From positions 140,749 to 204,748 of the forward strand of contig JAIQZO010000044.1 in NCBI GenBank assembly GCA_021777055.1: DNA of 64,000 nucleotides. The letters run 5' to 3'. Of this stretch, positions 1-8,439 are shown one piece after another (the first letter of the stretch is position 1; every line of letters starts with the position of its first letter). The notes under the pieces were generated by a model, which saw only the letters and a list, made by a program, of their open reading frames with translations, searched no databases and had not been told where the DNA came from. This stretch comes from Candidatus Anammoxibacter sp. GTDB taxonomy: Bacteria; Planctomycetota; Brocadiia; Brocadiales; Anammoxibacteraceae. A program made the translations under genes and the position numbers.

Positions 1-13
1 TCACCTGAGTTAC
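1..13. repeat. Right end of a family A heptad inverted-repeat element
   Basis: The first 13 bases read TCACCTGAGTTAC, which is the outer right end seen on family A elements near 54.95 and 63.44 kb (CACCTGAG followed by AGTTAC). The rest of the element lies outside the window. The call rests only on this short match. Confidence 0.45.
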
Positions 14-71
14 AAATAAAAAGAGATCACTCTATTTAAATCTTAGGTTATAAAATAGGAGAAAACTACCG

Positions 72-512
72 TTGACAAAGAAAGAATTAATAGAAAGGAT
101 TACTTTCACATTAGAGGACGCGAAAACCGGAGTGTTAGCTACTACAGACACAAACGGTCATCCGCGTATGCGATGGATGTCCCCAATTGTATTTCCCTCA
201 TGCCATAATGTTTTGTACTCCGTTACTTCACCAAATTTTGCAAAAACCCTGCAACTGCAAAAACATCCTGATGTAGAATGGATGTTACAAACACGATCCC
301 TTAGTGAAGTTATCTACTTACATGGCAAAATAAATATGATCGACAATCCTTCACTAAAAGCTAAGATAATAGAAACAATTGGCAAACGCCTTCACATATT
401 TTGGAAAATAGAAAATAAGGAGACCGATTTCATTATTCTGGAAACAATTATTGACGAAGGTATATATTTTCTTCCCATGGAAGGCAAAAAAGAGACTGTT
501 TCTTTTAGATAG
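72..512 (+). CDS. PPOX-type (pyridoxamine 5'-phosphate oxidase family) flavoprotein
   Basis: This 146-residue protein has the split-barrel pattern of small FMN-binding PPOX/general-stress-protein-26 proteins: an N-terminal helix, a first strand with GVLATTDTNGHPRMRWM, and a middle strand with TLQLQKHPDVEWML. Such proteins bind FMN, F420 or heme; the ligand cannot be decided here. The start is a TTG, supported by an AGGAG about ten bases upstream. The stop lies 11 bases before the E1-alpha start and an AGGAG sits between, so it probably shares a transcript with the pyruvate dehydrogenase genes. A second, unrelated-looking PPOX gene lies at 44430-44987. The family is fairly sure; the substrate is unknown. 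Confidence 0.75.
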   Translation: MTKKELIERITFTLEDAKTGVLATTDTNGHPRMRWMSPIVFPSCHNVLYSVTSPNFAKTLQLQKHPDVEWMLQTRSLSEVIYLHGKINMIDNPSLKAKIIETIGKRLHIFWKIENKETDFIILETIIDEGIYFLPMEGKKETVSFR

Positions 513-523
513 GAGAATCGTAC

Positions 524-1519
524 ATGGCTAAAATTAATCTGGAAAAAAAGATTAACAGTTCGTTTGCAAAGAAACTTCTTAAGCAAATGCTTTTAATCAG
601 ACGATTTGATGAAAAGGCATCACAAATGTATGGTCTTAGAAAGATTAAAGGATTTCTGCACCTTTATAATGGTGAAGAAGCAGTTGCAACCGGAGCAATA
701 GCCGCTATTGATCTGAAAAAGGACTATGTGTTGACCGCGTATAGAGATCATGGACACGCAATTGCATGTGGTATAGACCCTAAAGTTCTGATGGCAGAGC
801 TTTATGGTAAGGTTACGGGGTGTTCGGGAGGTAAAGGAGGATCTATGCATTTTTTTGACGCTGAAAAACATATGTTTGGTGGTAATGGTATCGTAGGCGC
901 TCATATCCCGTTGGCAACTGGAGTAGCATTGAAGATTAAATACAAAAAAGAGACTGGAGTTGTCCTCTGCTTCTTCGGGGACGGAGCCATTCATCAAGGC
1001 ACATTTCACGAAAGTCTAAATATGGCAAAAATTTGGAATCTACCTATAGTATTTATATGTGAGAACAATCAATACGGAATGGGAACCGATTACCGAAGAG
1101 TCTCTTCAGTTGAAGACTTTTCTGTAATGGGAGCTTCATATGGCATACCAGGAAAACAGGTTAACGGAATGGACGTACTTGAAGTTCATGAAAATGTTTT
1201 GTCCGCAGTTAAGATGGCGAGAAAAGATAGCATTCCCACATTGCTTGACATTAAAACCTACCGCTATAAGGGACATTCCGTCAGTGATCCGGCCAAATAC
1301 CGAACGAAGGAAGAGCTAAACTATTATAAACAACAGGACCCTATTTTGATTTTAAAGGAGAAAGTTTTAAAGGCGGGGTTCATGACTGATGATGATTATG
1401 CGCGACTCGACAAAGAGTGTAAGGCTATTGCGCTTGAGGCTACAACATTTGCCGAGGAGAGTTTAGAGCCTCCTCTGGAAGCACTTTATGAAGACGTATT
1501 GGCGAAAGGTGGTGAATAA
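524..1519 (+). CDS. pdhA: Pyruvate (2-oxo acid) dehydrogenase E1 component, alpha subunit
   Basis: E1-alpha binds thiamine diphosphate and decarboxylates pyruvate, then reductively acylates the lipoyl group of E2. At 331 residues it has the usual length. The TPP/Mg motif is visible as GDGAIHQG, followed by ENNQYGMGT about 30 residues later. A HAIACGIDP segment follows the substrate-side AYRDHGH. The loop YRYKGHSVSDPAKYRT matches the phosphorylation-loop region of mitochondrial and proteobacterial E1-alpha. The stop overlaps the E1-beta start by one base (TAATG), so the two subunits are translationally coupled. It is typed differently from the E1-alpha at 11390-12436, which looks like the Gram-positive/branched-chain form. 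Confidence 0.93.
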   Translation: MAKINLEKKINSSFAKKLLKQMLLIRRFDEKASQMYGLRKIKGFLHLYNGEEAVATGAIAAIDLKKDYVLTAYRDHGHAIACGIDPKVLMAELYGKVTGCSGGKGGSMHFFDAEKHMFGGNGIVGAHIPLATGVALKIKYKKETGVVLCFFGDGAIHQGTFHESLNMAKIWNLPIVFICENNQYGMGTDYRRVSSVEDFSVMGASYGIPGKQVNGMDVLEVHENVLSAVKMARKDSIPTLLDIKTYRYKGHSVSDPAKYRTKEELNYYKQQDPILILKEKVLKAGFMTDDDYARLDKECKAIALEATTFAEESLEPPLEALYEDVLAKGGE

Positions 1520-2499
1520 TGGCAACTATTACTTACAGAGAAGCTATCCGGCAAGCAATGGACGAGGAGATGGAACAAGATGAGAACGTAATTCTTCTTG
1601 GAGAGGAAGTTGGTGAATATAATGGCGCCTATAAGGTAAGTCAGGGACTTTTGGATAAATACGGTGCTGAACGTGTTATTGATACTCCTATTACAGAAGG
1701 ATCATTTACTGGAATTGGAATTGGCGCAGCGATGGCAGGACTACGCCCCATTGTGGAATGGATGACTTTTAATTTCTCTTTGCAGGCAATGGATCAGGTT
1801 ATTAATAATGCGGCAAAGATGCGTTATATGTCTGGAGGACAGTTTAGTATTCCCATTGTTTTTCGAGGGCCCAATGGCCCTGCTGAGGCATTAAGCTCCC
1901 AGCATTCACAGGCATTGCAGACATTTTATACTCACGTACCAGGGATAAAGGTAATCTCCCCTGCAACGCCCTACGATGCAAAGGGGCTCTTGAAAAGCGC
2001 AATTAGAGACAACAATCCCGTGATCTTCATGGAAGCAGAACTTATGTACTCCTGGCAGGGTGAAGTCCCCACTGAAGAGTATGTAATTCCGTTCGGAAGC
2101 GCTGACCTTAAGCAAGAAGGAAATGATGTAACTATTGTTACCTATTCCAAACCTTTAAAAGTTGTAATGGAAGCAGCTAAACAGCTATCCGACATTGATA
2201 TTCATGCAGAGGTGGTAGATCTACGTTCATTGCGGCCATTGGATGAAGAAACAATATTATCCTCAGTTCGGAAAACAAACCGATGCGTAATTGTGGATGA
2301 ATCCTGGCCCATGGTAAGCGTTGCATCCCATATTGGCTGGATGATTTCAAATAGATGTTTTGACTATCTTGATGCACCTATTGAACTAGTTATGTCGGAA
2401 GATGTACCTATGCCTTACAATTGCAATCTTGAATTGAGCGCACAGCCGTCAGTTGAAAAAGTTATAAAGGCAGTAAAAAAAGTGTTATACTTGGATTGA
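1519..2499 (+). CDS. pdhB: Pyruvate dehydrogenase E1 component, beta subunit
   Basis: E1-beta completes the alpha2beta2 E1 enzyme and supplies half of the TPP site. The protein is 326 residues. Recognised features are the N-terminal LGEEVGEYNGAYKVSQGL, the DTPITEGSFTGIGIGAAMAG strand, SQHSQAL near residue 130, and a C-terminal transketolase-like domain with VVDLRSLRPLDEETI. There is no N-terminal lipoyl domain, unlike many alphaproteobacterial versions. The start overlaps the E1-alpha stop by one base. About 500 bases carrying a decayed four-helix-bundle element separate it from the E2 gene, so the operon has been invaded at this junction. Confidence 0.93.
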   Translation: MATITYREAIRQAMDEEMEQDENVILLGEEVGEYNGAYKVSQGLLDKYGAERVIDTPITEGSFTGIGIGAAMAGLRPIVEWMTFNFSLQAMDQVINNAAKMRYMSGGQFSIPIVFRGPNGPAEALSSQHSQALQTFYTHVPGIKVISPATPYDAKGLLKSAIRDNNPVIFMEAELMYSWQGEVPTEEYVIPFGSADLKQEGNDVTIVTYSKPLKVVMEAAKQLSDIDIHAEVVDLRSLRPLDEETILSSVRKTNRCVIVDESWPMVSVASHIGWMISNRCFDYLDAPIELVMSEDVPMPYNCNLELSAQPSVEKVIKAVKKVLYLD

Positions 2500-2530
2500 G
2501 ATTTTATATATTCCGCTGAATAAGGAATAA

Positions 2531-2935
2531 GAATTCAGTAGTCAGAAGACAGGATTCAGAATGATAAAACCGACAGGTACATTTCCAGGTTTAATAATAT
2601 GGCAAAACGCGCATGAATCTGTACTTTAGTATAGAAGCTACAAAGTTATTTCACAAAAAGGAAATTTGAAATTTAACGTCACAACTACTAAGATAAGCAA
2701 TTTCAATTCCTGAAAATATAGCAGAAGCTTTTAAGAAAAAAGGTAATGCAGACAAAGCTCGTTATCTAAACATTGCTCAAGGTTCATTAAAAGAATAGTC
2801 CTATTATCTTATTTTGGAGCATGATTTAGGATATAGAAACTTTGAAGAGCAACAATTACATCTTGAAGAAGTCAGTAAATTATTAGAAACGTATTCATTT
2901 TCTAAACTGAATTCTGGATTCTGACTACTGTATAC
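2531..2935. repeat. Family B inverted-repeat element enclosing a four-helix-bundle pseudogene
   Basis: The left arm (2531-2563) carries CAGTAGTCAGAA and GGATTCAGAATG. The right arm (2907-2935) carries CTGAATTCTGGATTCTGACT and ACTGTATAC, which is largely its reverse complement. The arms are made of degenerate 7-bp units of the type ATTCTGA/ATTCTGG/CTACTGT. The start codon of the enclosed pseudogene lies at the inner edge of the left arm and its stop codon lies inside the right arm. Arms or pairs of the same family recur at 9983-10120, 10273-10310, 12997-13027, 28429-28462 and 35203-35233. Confidence 0.75.
2561..2924 (+). pseudogene. Four-helix-bundle protein (S23/TIGR02436-like), decayed
   Basis: Conceptual translation from the ATG gives PGLIIWQNAHESVL, the first-helix signature of the IWQKAHELV class of four-helix-bundle proteins. 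After a one-base frame change near 2703 it continues IPENIAEAFKKKGNADKARY, then LNIAQGSLKE, a stop, SYYLILEHDLGY, and a last helix EEVSKLLETYS. The order and spacing match the family (about 120 residues). Lesions are an in-frame TAG in the first helix region, a frameshift, and a TAG replacing an E/L position in the third helix. Family members are known from 23S rRNA intervening sequences and as scattered genes of unknown function. It sits between E1-beta and E2 of the dehydrogenase operon. Confidence 0.8.
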
Positions 2936-2997
2936 TAAAGAGTTAAGAGATTTTTGGATTAATTTCATGAATATAGATTATTCAACGGAGATCAAAA

Positions 2998-4296
2998 ATG
3001 GCTGAAAATATACCGATGATCGCGCTTTCACCTACCATGGAGATCGGTACTATTACCAAATGGAATATCAAAGAGGGTGATTCTGTCTCTTCCGGCGACG
3101 TTTTATGTGAAGTTGAAACGGACAAAGCTACAATGGAATATGAATCAAGCGAGGACGGTGTAATACTAAAAATTCTGATTCCCGAAGGAGGCAAGGCTGC
3201 GGTGGGAATACCCATTGCAATTATTGGAGAAGAAGGTGAAGATGTTACTGAGTTAGTAACGGAATCTAAAGTAGACTCTCCTGTTCTTGCGAAAATGGAA
3301 AAATCAGAGACTTCCGAAACAGTAAATGGTACCGATAATGAGTCTGTTGTTTCTGCACTAGGAGTAGAAAGTAATACAGGACCAGTAAAGGCATCACCAT
3401 TAGCGCGAAAGATAGCATTGGATGAAGGGATTGATATCCGTACCATACACGGTACCGGGCCTGGAGGGCGTGTAATAAAACGTGACATTGAATCTGTCAT
3501 CAAACAAGGTAAATTTGGAGCAACAACGACCGCCGATGTTAAAAAAGAATTCTCTCCAAAACCAGTGGAAACAAAAAAAGAGATCGCACCTCAACAGATA
3601 GTACCAGCTAAAGACAAAATCACTCCAGTGCTGCATAAACGTTCAATTATTGCAAAACGTCTTGCGGAATCTAAGTTTTCCGCACCGCATTATTATATGA
3701 GAGCCAGCGTCAAAATGGATTCAATTGTAAAGGCAAGGCAGGTTTTTAATCAAACCAATCCGGTAAAGATATCAATGAATGCAATTATAATGAAAATCGT
3801 TGCGGAAGCACTGAAGAAGAATTCCATGGTGAATGCTTCATGGCAAAACGATACAATCATTCAATATGGGCGTGTTGATATAGGACTTGCCGTGGCCCAG
3901 GAAGACGGGTTGATAACTCCTGTGGTTAGAAACATTGAGGAGAAGAGTATTCTCAAAATTAATGAAGAGCTAAAAGATCTTATAGAAAAAGCGAAAAACA
4001 ATAGACTCCAACCGGAGGAATACACGGAAGCGACTTTTACTATCAGCAACATGGGATCATACGGAGTTGAGGAATTCACGGCTATAATAAATCCTCCTGG
4101 ATCTGCTATTCTTGCCGTGGGATCAATTCAAAAACAACCGGTAGTAGATGAAAACGAAAGAATAATTGTACAACAGATGGCTAAATTTAATCTGTCATGC
4201 GATCATAGAGTGATTGATGGTGTCGTGGCTGCCGGCTTTATGAAAGATCTTAAAAACCTGATGGAAACACCATTGCTATTGTTTATGGAAAAATGA
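2998..4296 (+). CDS. pdhC: Pyruvate dehydrogenase E2 (dihydrolipoamide acetyltransferase)
   Basis: E2 carries the acetyl group on a lipoyl arm and transfers it to CoA; it forms the core of the complex. Of 432 residues, 1-75 are one lipoyl domain with the lipoylated lysine in VETDKATMEYES. A charged linker follows. The peripheral subunit-binding domain is near 130-165 (SPLARKIALDEGIDI, then GTGPGGRVIKRDI). The catalytic domain begins near residue 205 and ends with the active-site signature SCDHRVIDG. A GGAG sits 8-9 bases before the ATG. A second E2 at 8440-9627 is only distantly similar in linker and lipoyl sequence. The enzyme class is certain; pyruvate as substrate is inferred from the companion E1 and E3. 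Confidence 0.92.
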   Translation: MAENIPMIALSPTMEIGTITKWNIKEGDSVSSGDVLCEVETDKATMEYESSEDGVILKILIPEGGKAAVGIPIAIIGEEGEDVTELVTESKVDSPVLAKMEKSETSETVNGTDNESVVSALGVESNTGPVKASPLARKIALDEGIDIRTIHGTGPGGRVIKRDIESVIKQGKFGATTTADVKKEFSPKPVETKKEIAPQQIVPAKDKITPVLHKRSIIAKRLAESKFSAPHYYMRASVKMDSIVKARQVFNQTNPVKISMNAIIMKIVAEALKKNSMVNASWQNDTIIQYGRVDIGLAVAQEDGLITPVVRNIEEKSILKINEELKDLIEKAKNNRLQPEEYTEATFTISNMGSYGVEEFTAIINPPGSAILAVGSIQKQPVVDENERIIVQQMAKFNLSCDHRVIDGVVAAGFMKDLKNLMETPLLLFMEK

Positions 4297-4300
4297 TAAA

Positions 4301-4346
4301 TACTTAGGTGATTAGGCTGAAGACTGAAGACTGAAGACTGAAAAGG
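4301..4346. repeat. Family A heptad array, left arm only
   Basis: TACTTAGGTG followed by ATTAGGCTGA and three GAAGACT-type 7-bp units. This is the left arm of a family A element with no right arm. It lies between the E2 stop and the E3 gene, so the dehydrogenase operon carries a second insertion of repeat DNA. Confidence 0.7.
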
Positions 4347-4403
4347 TTACAAAAAATAATAAGATGGGAATAAAAATATCATATTTTTAGAGGAAATAAG
4401 AAG

Positions 4404-5792
4404 ATGGCATTTGATTGCGATATAGTTATCATTGGCGCCGGGCCAGGAGGATACGTGGCCGCCATTAGAGCTGTCCAGTTGGGACTTAAACCAATCCTAA
4501 TTGAACGAAGTAGGGTGGGCGGTGTATGTTTGAATATTGGATGCATTCCCTCCAAATCATTGGTTCACCAAGCAGAGATATATAGTTCAAGTAAAGCGCT
4601 GACCGACATGGGTATAAGTATTGATAACAGTGCATTTGACTATTCCAAAGTTCAAAGAAAATCAAGGTTATCAGCAGACAAACTTTCTAAGGGAGTGGAA
4701 TATCTACTAAAAAAAAATAAGATCGAATTGATTAAGGCAGAGGCAACGATGGAGTCACAAAACAGAGTCCTTCTATCAAACGGAAATAAGATCACGGGAA
4801 AGAATATACTAATCGCAACCGGATCCCGCCCTCGTGCCCTTCCAGGCCTTTCGTTCGATGAAAAAAGAATTATTTCTTCAACCGGAGCACTGATGCTCAA
4901 AAAGCTTCCCAAACGGATGCTTATTTTAGGGAGTGGTGCGGTAGGAATTGAATTTGGTCATATATTCTCTTCTTTTAATGTTGAAATCCATCTGGTAGAG
5001 ATGCTTTCACGTATTTTGCCCATTGAAGATGAAGAAATTTCATCGATTCTTCATAAATCATTTTCTAAACGTGGTATCAATATTTATACATCTACTGTTG
5101 CTAAATCATTTGAAACTGTTTCAAAAGGTCTTGTGGCACATTTGAAACAAACCTCAGGGAAACCGATTCAGATTGAAGTGGATCAGATCCTGGTTGCTAT
5201 TGGTAGGACTCCAAATACGGAAAATCTTGGAATCGAAAATTTAGGTATCACATTAGAGAAAGGTTTTATACCAGTTAATAGTTGCTACCAGACAAAGGTT
5301 CCAGGTATATACGCTATAGGCGATGTGATTAACTCTCCACAGCTTGCCCATGTGGCATCCAAGGAGGCAGAAATTTCCATAGAGCATATGGCCGGCTTAA
5401 AACCTAAAGATCTATTGAATATTGATCTTATTCCTAGTGTGGTATATTGTGAACCGCAGATCGGAAGCTTTGGTCTATCAGAAGATCGCGCAAATGAAAG
5501 AGGTATCGCTTTTGAAAAGGCTAGTTTCCCATTTAGAGGTGCTGGCAAATCAGTCACCATAGAACAGCCCGACGGTATAGTAAAGGTACTATACTCTCCT
5601 GGGACAAAGGAGATTCTTGGTGCTCATATTATTGGCGCTGAATCAACCGAACTGATTCATGAAATCCTTTTAGCAAAAAAATCAGAGCTTCTACCTGAGG
5701 ATATCGGTAACATGATACATGCCCATCCTACTCTTTCTGAAGCAGTTATGGAAGCTATGCGCGCAGTAGATAAACGGGCTATCCATATTTAA
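4404..5792 (+). CDS. lpdA: Dihydrolipoamide dehydrogenase (E3)
   Basis: E3 reoxidises dihydrolipoamide with FAD and NAD+. The 462-residue protein starts with an FAD dinucleotide-binding motif (IIGAGPGGYVAAIRA). It has the redox-active disulfide in GGVCLNIGCIPSKS (residues about 40-53), a second Rossmann motif ILGSGAVGIEFG for NAD, the YAIGDV strand before the interface domain, and the C-terminal catalytic HAHPTLSEAV. It is the only E3 in the window and could serve both E1/E2 sets. An AGAGGAAATAAG lies just upstream of the ATG. The gene is last in the + strand dehydrogenase cluster, possibly cotranscribed with the cupin gene 80 bases further on. Confidence 0.95.
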   Translation: MAFDCDIVIIGAGPGGYVAAIRAVQLGLKPILIERSRVGGVCLNIGCIPSKSLVHQAEIYSSSKALTDMGISIDNSAFDYSKVQRKSRLSADKLSKGVEYLLKKNKIELIKAEATMESQNRVLLSNGNKITGKNILIATGSRPRALPGLSFDEKRIISSTGALMLKKLPKRMLILGSGAVGIEFGHIFSSFNVEIHLVEMLSRILPIEDEEISSILHKSFSKRGINIYTSTVAKSFETVSKGLVAHLKQTSGKPIQIEVDQILVAIGRTPNTENLGIENLGITLEKGFIPVNSCYQTKVPGIYAIGDVINSPQLAHVASKEAEISIEHMAGLKPKDLLNIDLIPSVVYCEPQIGSFGLSEDRANERGIAFEKASFPFRGAGKSVTIEQPDGIVKVLYSPGTKEILGAHIIGAESTELIHEILLAKKSELLPEDIGNMIHAHPTLSEAVMEAMRAVDKRAIHI

Positions 5793-5870
5793 GATAAATA
5801 ACCATTCTTAGGATGGACTCGGGCAAAAATGCTCGTGGCCTATCCAGTATTTAATAAATTGGAGGAAAAC

Positions 5871-6188
5871 GTGAATCAAGAAGCGAAACCAGAAACTGTA
5901 AATGACTTAGTGAATTACCAAGATGGATCAGTTGTTAGTAGAACTTTAATAGAAAAAAAGACCGGAACCATAACACTGTTTGCATTTAGTAAAGGGCAGG
6001 CATTAAGTGAACATACCGCACCATTTGATGCTATGGTTTATATTATTGATGGTAAAGCTGAAATTACAATCGCTGGTAATCCTAATAACTTAGAATCAGG
6101 CCAGATGATTGTTATGCCTGCAAATAAGCCTCATGCATTAAAGGCTACAGAAAATTTCAAAATGATACTAACAATGATCCGATCATAA
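5871..6188 (+). CDS. Small cupin-fold protein
   Basis: The reading frame is open from 5829, but the likely start is GTG at 5871 because a GGAGG lies five bases upstream, giving 105 residues. The sequence is a single cupin barrel: SEHTAPFDAMVYIIDGKAEI matches cupin motif 1 (one histidine and an acidic residue kept) and GQMIVMPANKPHAL matches motif 2. Such proteins often bind a metal and act as small enzymes or sensors; no substrate can be named. It lies 78 bases downstream of E3 on the same strand and may be the last gene of that transcript. Confidence 0.75.
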   Translation: MNQEAKPETVNDLVNYQDGSVVSRTLIEKKTGTITLFAFSKGQALSEHTAPFDAMVYIIDGKAEITIAGNPNNLESGQMIVMPANKPHALKATENFKMILTMIRS

Positions 6189-6270
6189 CTAAATATAAAA
6201 TACCTAATCGGTTAAAGAGGGTTTTTAACACTCCCTCCCTCCATAATAGCGCAGAAAAGATTATGATCAA

Positions 6271-6762
6271 GGAATGAGCATGTAATAAATTGTGTATGCA
6301 ACTCTCAGATTCGCATTACCTTTGCACAAACTTGAATCGCCAAATCCTCAACGCAACTTAAGCAGCCCATCCGGTTTAGATCAATCAGTTTGAACAAATC
6401 TGACGTAAATCTAAGGGGTGCACGTGTTATATCATGTCCACATTGCAACATCTCTTATAGATCAATGGGTTACAACGAACATTATTGGTTCAAGTCTCCG
6501 ACTTGAACCAATACGCCCTTAACAATACGACCTATTGTATAAATATAGATTGTAAATATAGATAATCTCCTTTAACACTGATTATTACTGGGGAACAGAA
6601 TTACCCTAATGTCAGTATGGTTCAAGTCATGAGACTTAAACCAACAAACGACTTTACAGGATATAAAAAATACTAAGCCCATATTAGGTCTCTATTTGTA
6701 CATCATATAATACGTACAACAAATCGAAGAGTTACATACACAATTTATTACATACTCATTCC
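6271..6762. repeat. Family D element with about 34-bp terminal inverted repeats, non-coding
   Basis: Left end 6271-6304 (GGAATGAGCATGTAATAAAT continuing TGTGTATGCAACTC) and right end 6729-6762 are reverse complements with only a few mismatches. The 490-bp interior has no credible ORF but holds two hairpins: GGTTCAAGTC-TCC-GACTTGAACC at about 6487 and a degenerate copy near 6630. A shorter relative (36575-36748) has the same ends, and a palindrome at 40011-40047 is similar. It resembles a MITE or a structured non-coding RNA; no transposase is visible. Confidence 0.65.
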
Positions 6763-7216
6763 AAAGCAAACACCTAACACAACAACACGGATATTTTCTT
6801 CTCTTTTTGATCTATAGCTTAAAGAGCCTCTAGCGTTAAAACAAGCGAGTTTTCGTGATCATAAGGCAAAATCTCGTTAATCCCATAATTTCGTTATTGT
6901 CATCCCTGACAACATTTTGTTGTAACTACTAATATTAAAGTATCTTATATATTTGGCGTATAATAGGCACGCAGTTTGCGAATAACAACTTGTATATAAA
7001 TAGCGTACTACTAAAAAGCCTATATATGATCTGAATAATCTGGATAAAAATAATACCAACTTTTATACCATTGTCTAGTTTGTCGGATTTATTACTTTAA
7101 TTTCTTCATAATCTTAATCGTACTCTTAATCATAATCTGCACACTGCGATTAGAACTATTATTAGTGTAAAACGAATTAAAATGAAGATATCTATACTAT
7201 TTAATTAAAGAAAATT
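6763..7216. other. Intergenic AT-rich DNA without a recognised gene
   Basis: No convincing ORF was found. Near 7085-7210 it holds a dispersed motif with the parts CATAATCTGCACACTGCGAT and AATGAAGATATCTATACTAT. Relatives occur near 37560-37740, 38640-38770, 60150 and 60365, usually just before a gene or another repeat. Confidence 0.4.
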
Positions 7217-7981
7217 ATGGATATATTAGTTACAAGAAAATCACGAATCATAAAAATTGTTCAAGCTTTAATCATCTTCCTAATTACCACTTTTAATTTC
7301 AATGTCAATGCGTCAACAGATGAGTGGAAAATTATTTCAAGTGATCAAGACATGCAACTCTTCGAAAAACAACACACTAAAGGATCCCTTGTACCATTAA
7401 AAGCGGAGATGATTCTTCCCTTTTCCATTGAGGAAGTAGCTTGTGTGCTTACAGATACTTCAAGAAAGAAACAGTGGGCACCATCATTGGTTAAAAATAG
7501 TATCCTTAAAGAGCCGTCAATCTATGAACGCATCGAATATATCATTGTGGACTTTCCCTGGCCATTATTAGACAGGGATTTTCTTTTTCATGTAGAAGTT
7601 AATGTCTCGGATGACTCCAAGGAGATAAATATTATTGCACGTTCAATAATTGATGACACACTAGCCCCAGAAACCCACTTAGTGAGAGGTTTCATTCATG
7701 AAAGCAGTATTGTCCTAACGGACGAAAATGAACAAACAAAATTATCGATCACCACATACACTGACCCTAAAGGAAAGCTCCCTAAATGGGTAGTCAATCT
7801 CTTTACAAGAATTCTGGCACCAGCCACCCTGAATAGGTTTCGCCATCAAGTGGAGCTAAATCTATATGGTGAACATGAAATAAACCGTATTAAAGATCTG
7901 ATCCAAGGTTATCATGATTATAAAAGCCTTCAAATAAACCATAAAAAGTTGCAGGCACATAAATACTACTCCGCCAATTAA
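7217..7981 (+). CDS. Secreted or periplasmic START/SRPBCC-domain protein
   Basis: The 254-residue protein starts with basic residues and a hydrophobic stretch (KIVQALIIFLITTFNFNVNA), a probable signal peptide cleaved near residue 32. The rest matches START-domain proteins: MILPFSIEEVACVLTDTSRK, then FPWPLLDRDFLFH, then IYTDPKG-like strands and a long C-terminal helix. START domains bind lipids or other hydrophobic ligands in a helix-grip cavity. The gene stands alone, flanked by repeat-rich DNA on both sides. The fold assignment is fairly strong; the ligand is unknown. Confidence 0.72.
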   Translation: MDILVTRKSRIIKIVQALIIFLITTFNFNVNASTDEWKIISSDQDMQLFEKQHTKGSLVPLKAEMILPFSIEEVACVLTDTSRKKQWAPSLVKNSILKEPSIYERIEYIIVDFPWPLLDRDFLFHVEVNVSDDSKEINIIARSIIDDTLAPETHLVRGFIHESSIVLTDENEQTKLSITTYTDPKGKLPKWVVNLFTRILAPATLNRFRHQVELNLYGEHEINRIKDLIQGYHDYKSLQINHKKLQAHKYYSAN

Positions 7982-8033
7982 ATAGGTCTATTTACTGAAA
8001 TCTAATTTGTAATATGCCAATCAGATAAACTGA

Positions 8034-8307
8034 TACTATATGGTATTACCCAGTAAAAACTTGTTTTTTAGAAAGAAATTTTGACGCGCATTGTTAAATT
8101 ATTTGTAACGTTATAGTTACTGGATACTTGATACTAGATGGTTGATAATTTATTCAGCAGCCTTAAAATGTTATAACATAAATTGAGTTCGCCTCTTTTT
8201 CATATGGCATCTTAAAAAACCAGAGATCTAACTATTTGCCTGTATCAAGTATCTAGAATCTAGTATACTGCATCTTGTTTTTTGGTTGCGGCTTCGCCGC
8301 GCTATGG
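8034..8307 (+). repeat. Family C heptad inverted-repeat element, forward copy
   Basis: It begins with GGTATTACCCAGTAAAAACT. The left array 8116-8155 is built of 7-bp units (ACTGGAT ACTTGAT ACTAGAT GGTTGAT). After an 85-bp interior comes the inverted array 8242-8276 (GTATCAAGTATCTAGAATCT) and a terminal hairpin GGTTGCGGCTTCGCCGCG. An inverted copy at 9698-9954 shares the whole layout, with fewer units in its array. The two copies bracket the second E2 gene. Confidence 0.8.
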
Positions 8308-8439
8308 TGTATTTAGTTGCGAGAGTAATAACGAGGTGCAAATTATAGGGATAGATAACATGGTAATAGAATTATGAATCTTTTATATTAGGCGATAAAC
8401 GGACCATCCATATTTAATAGTGTAAAGCCAAGAAGATAT

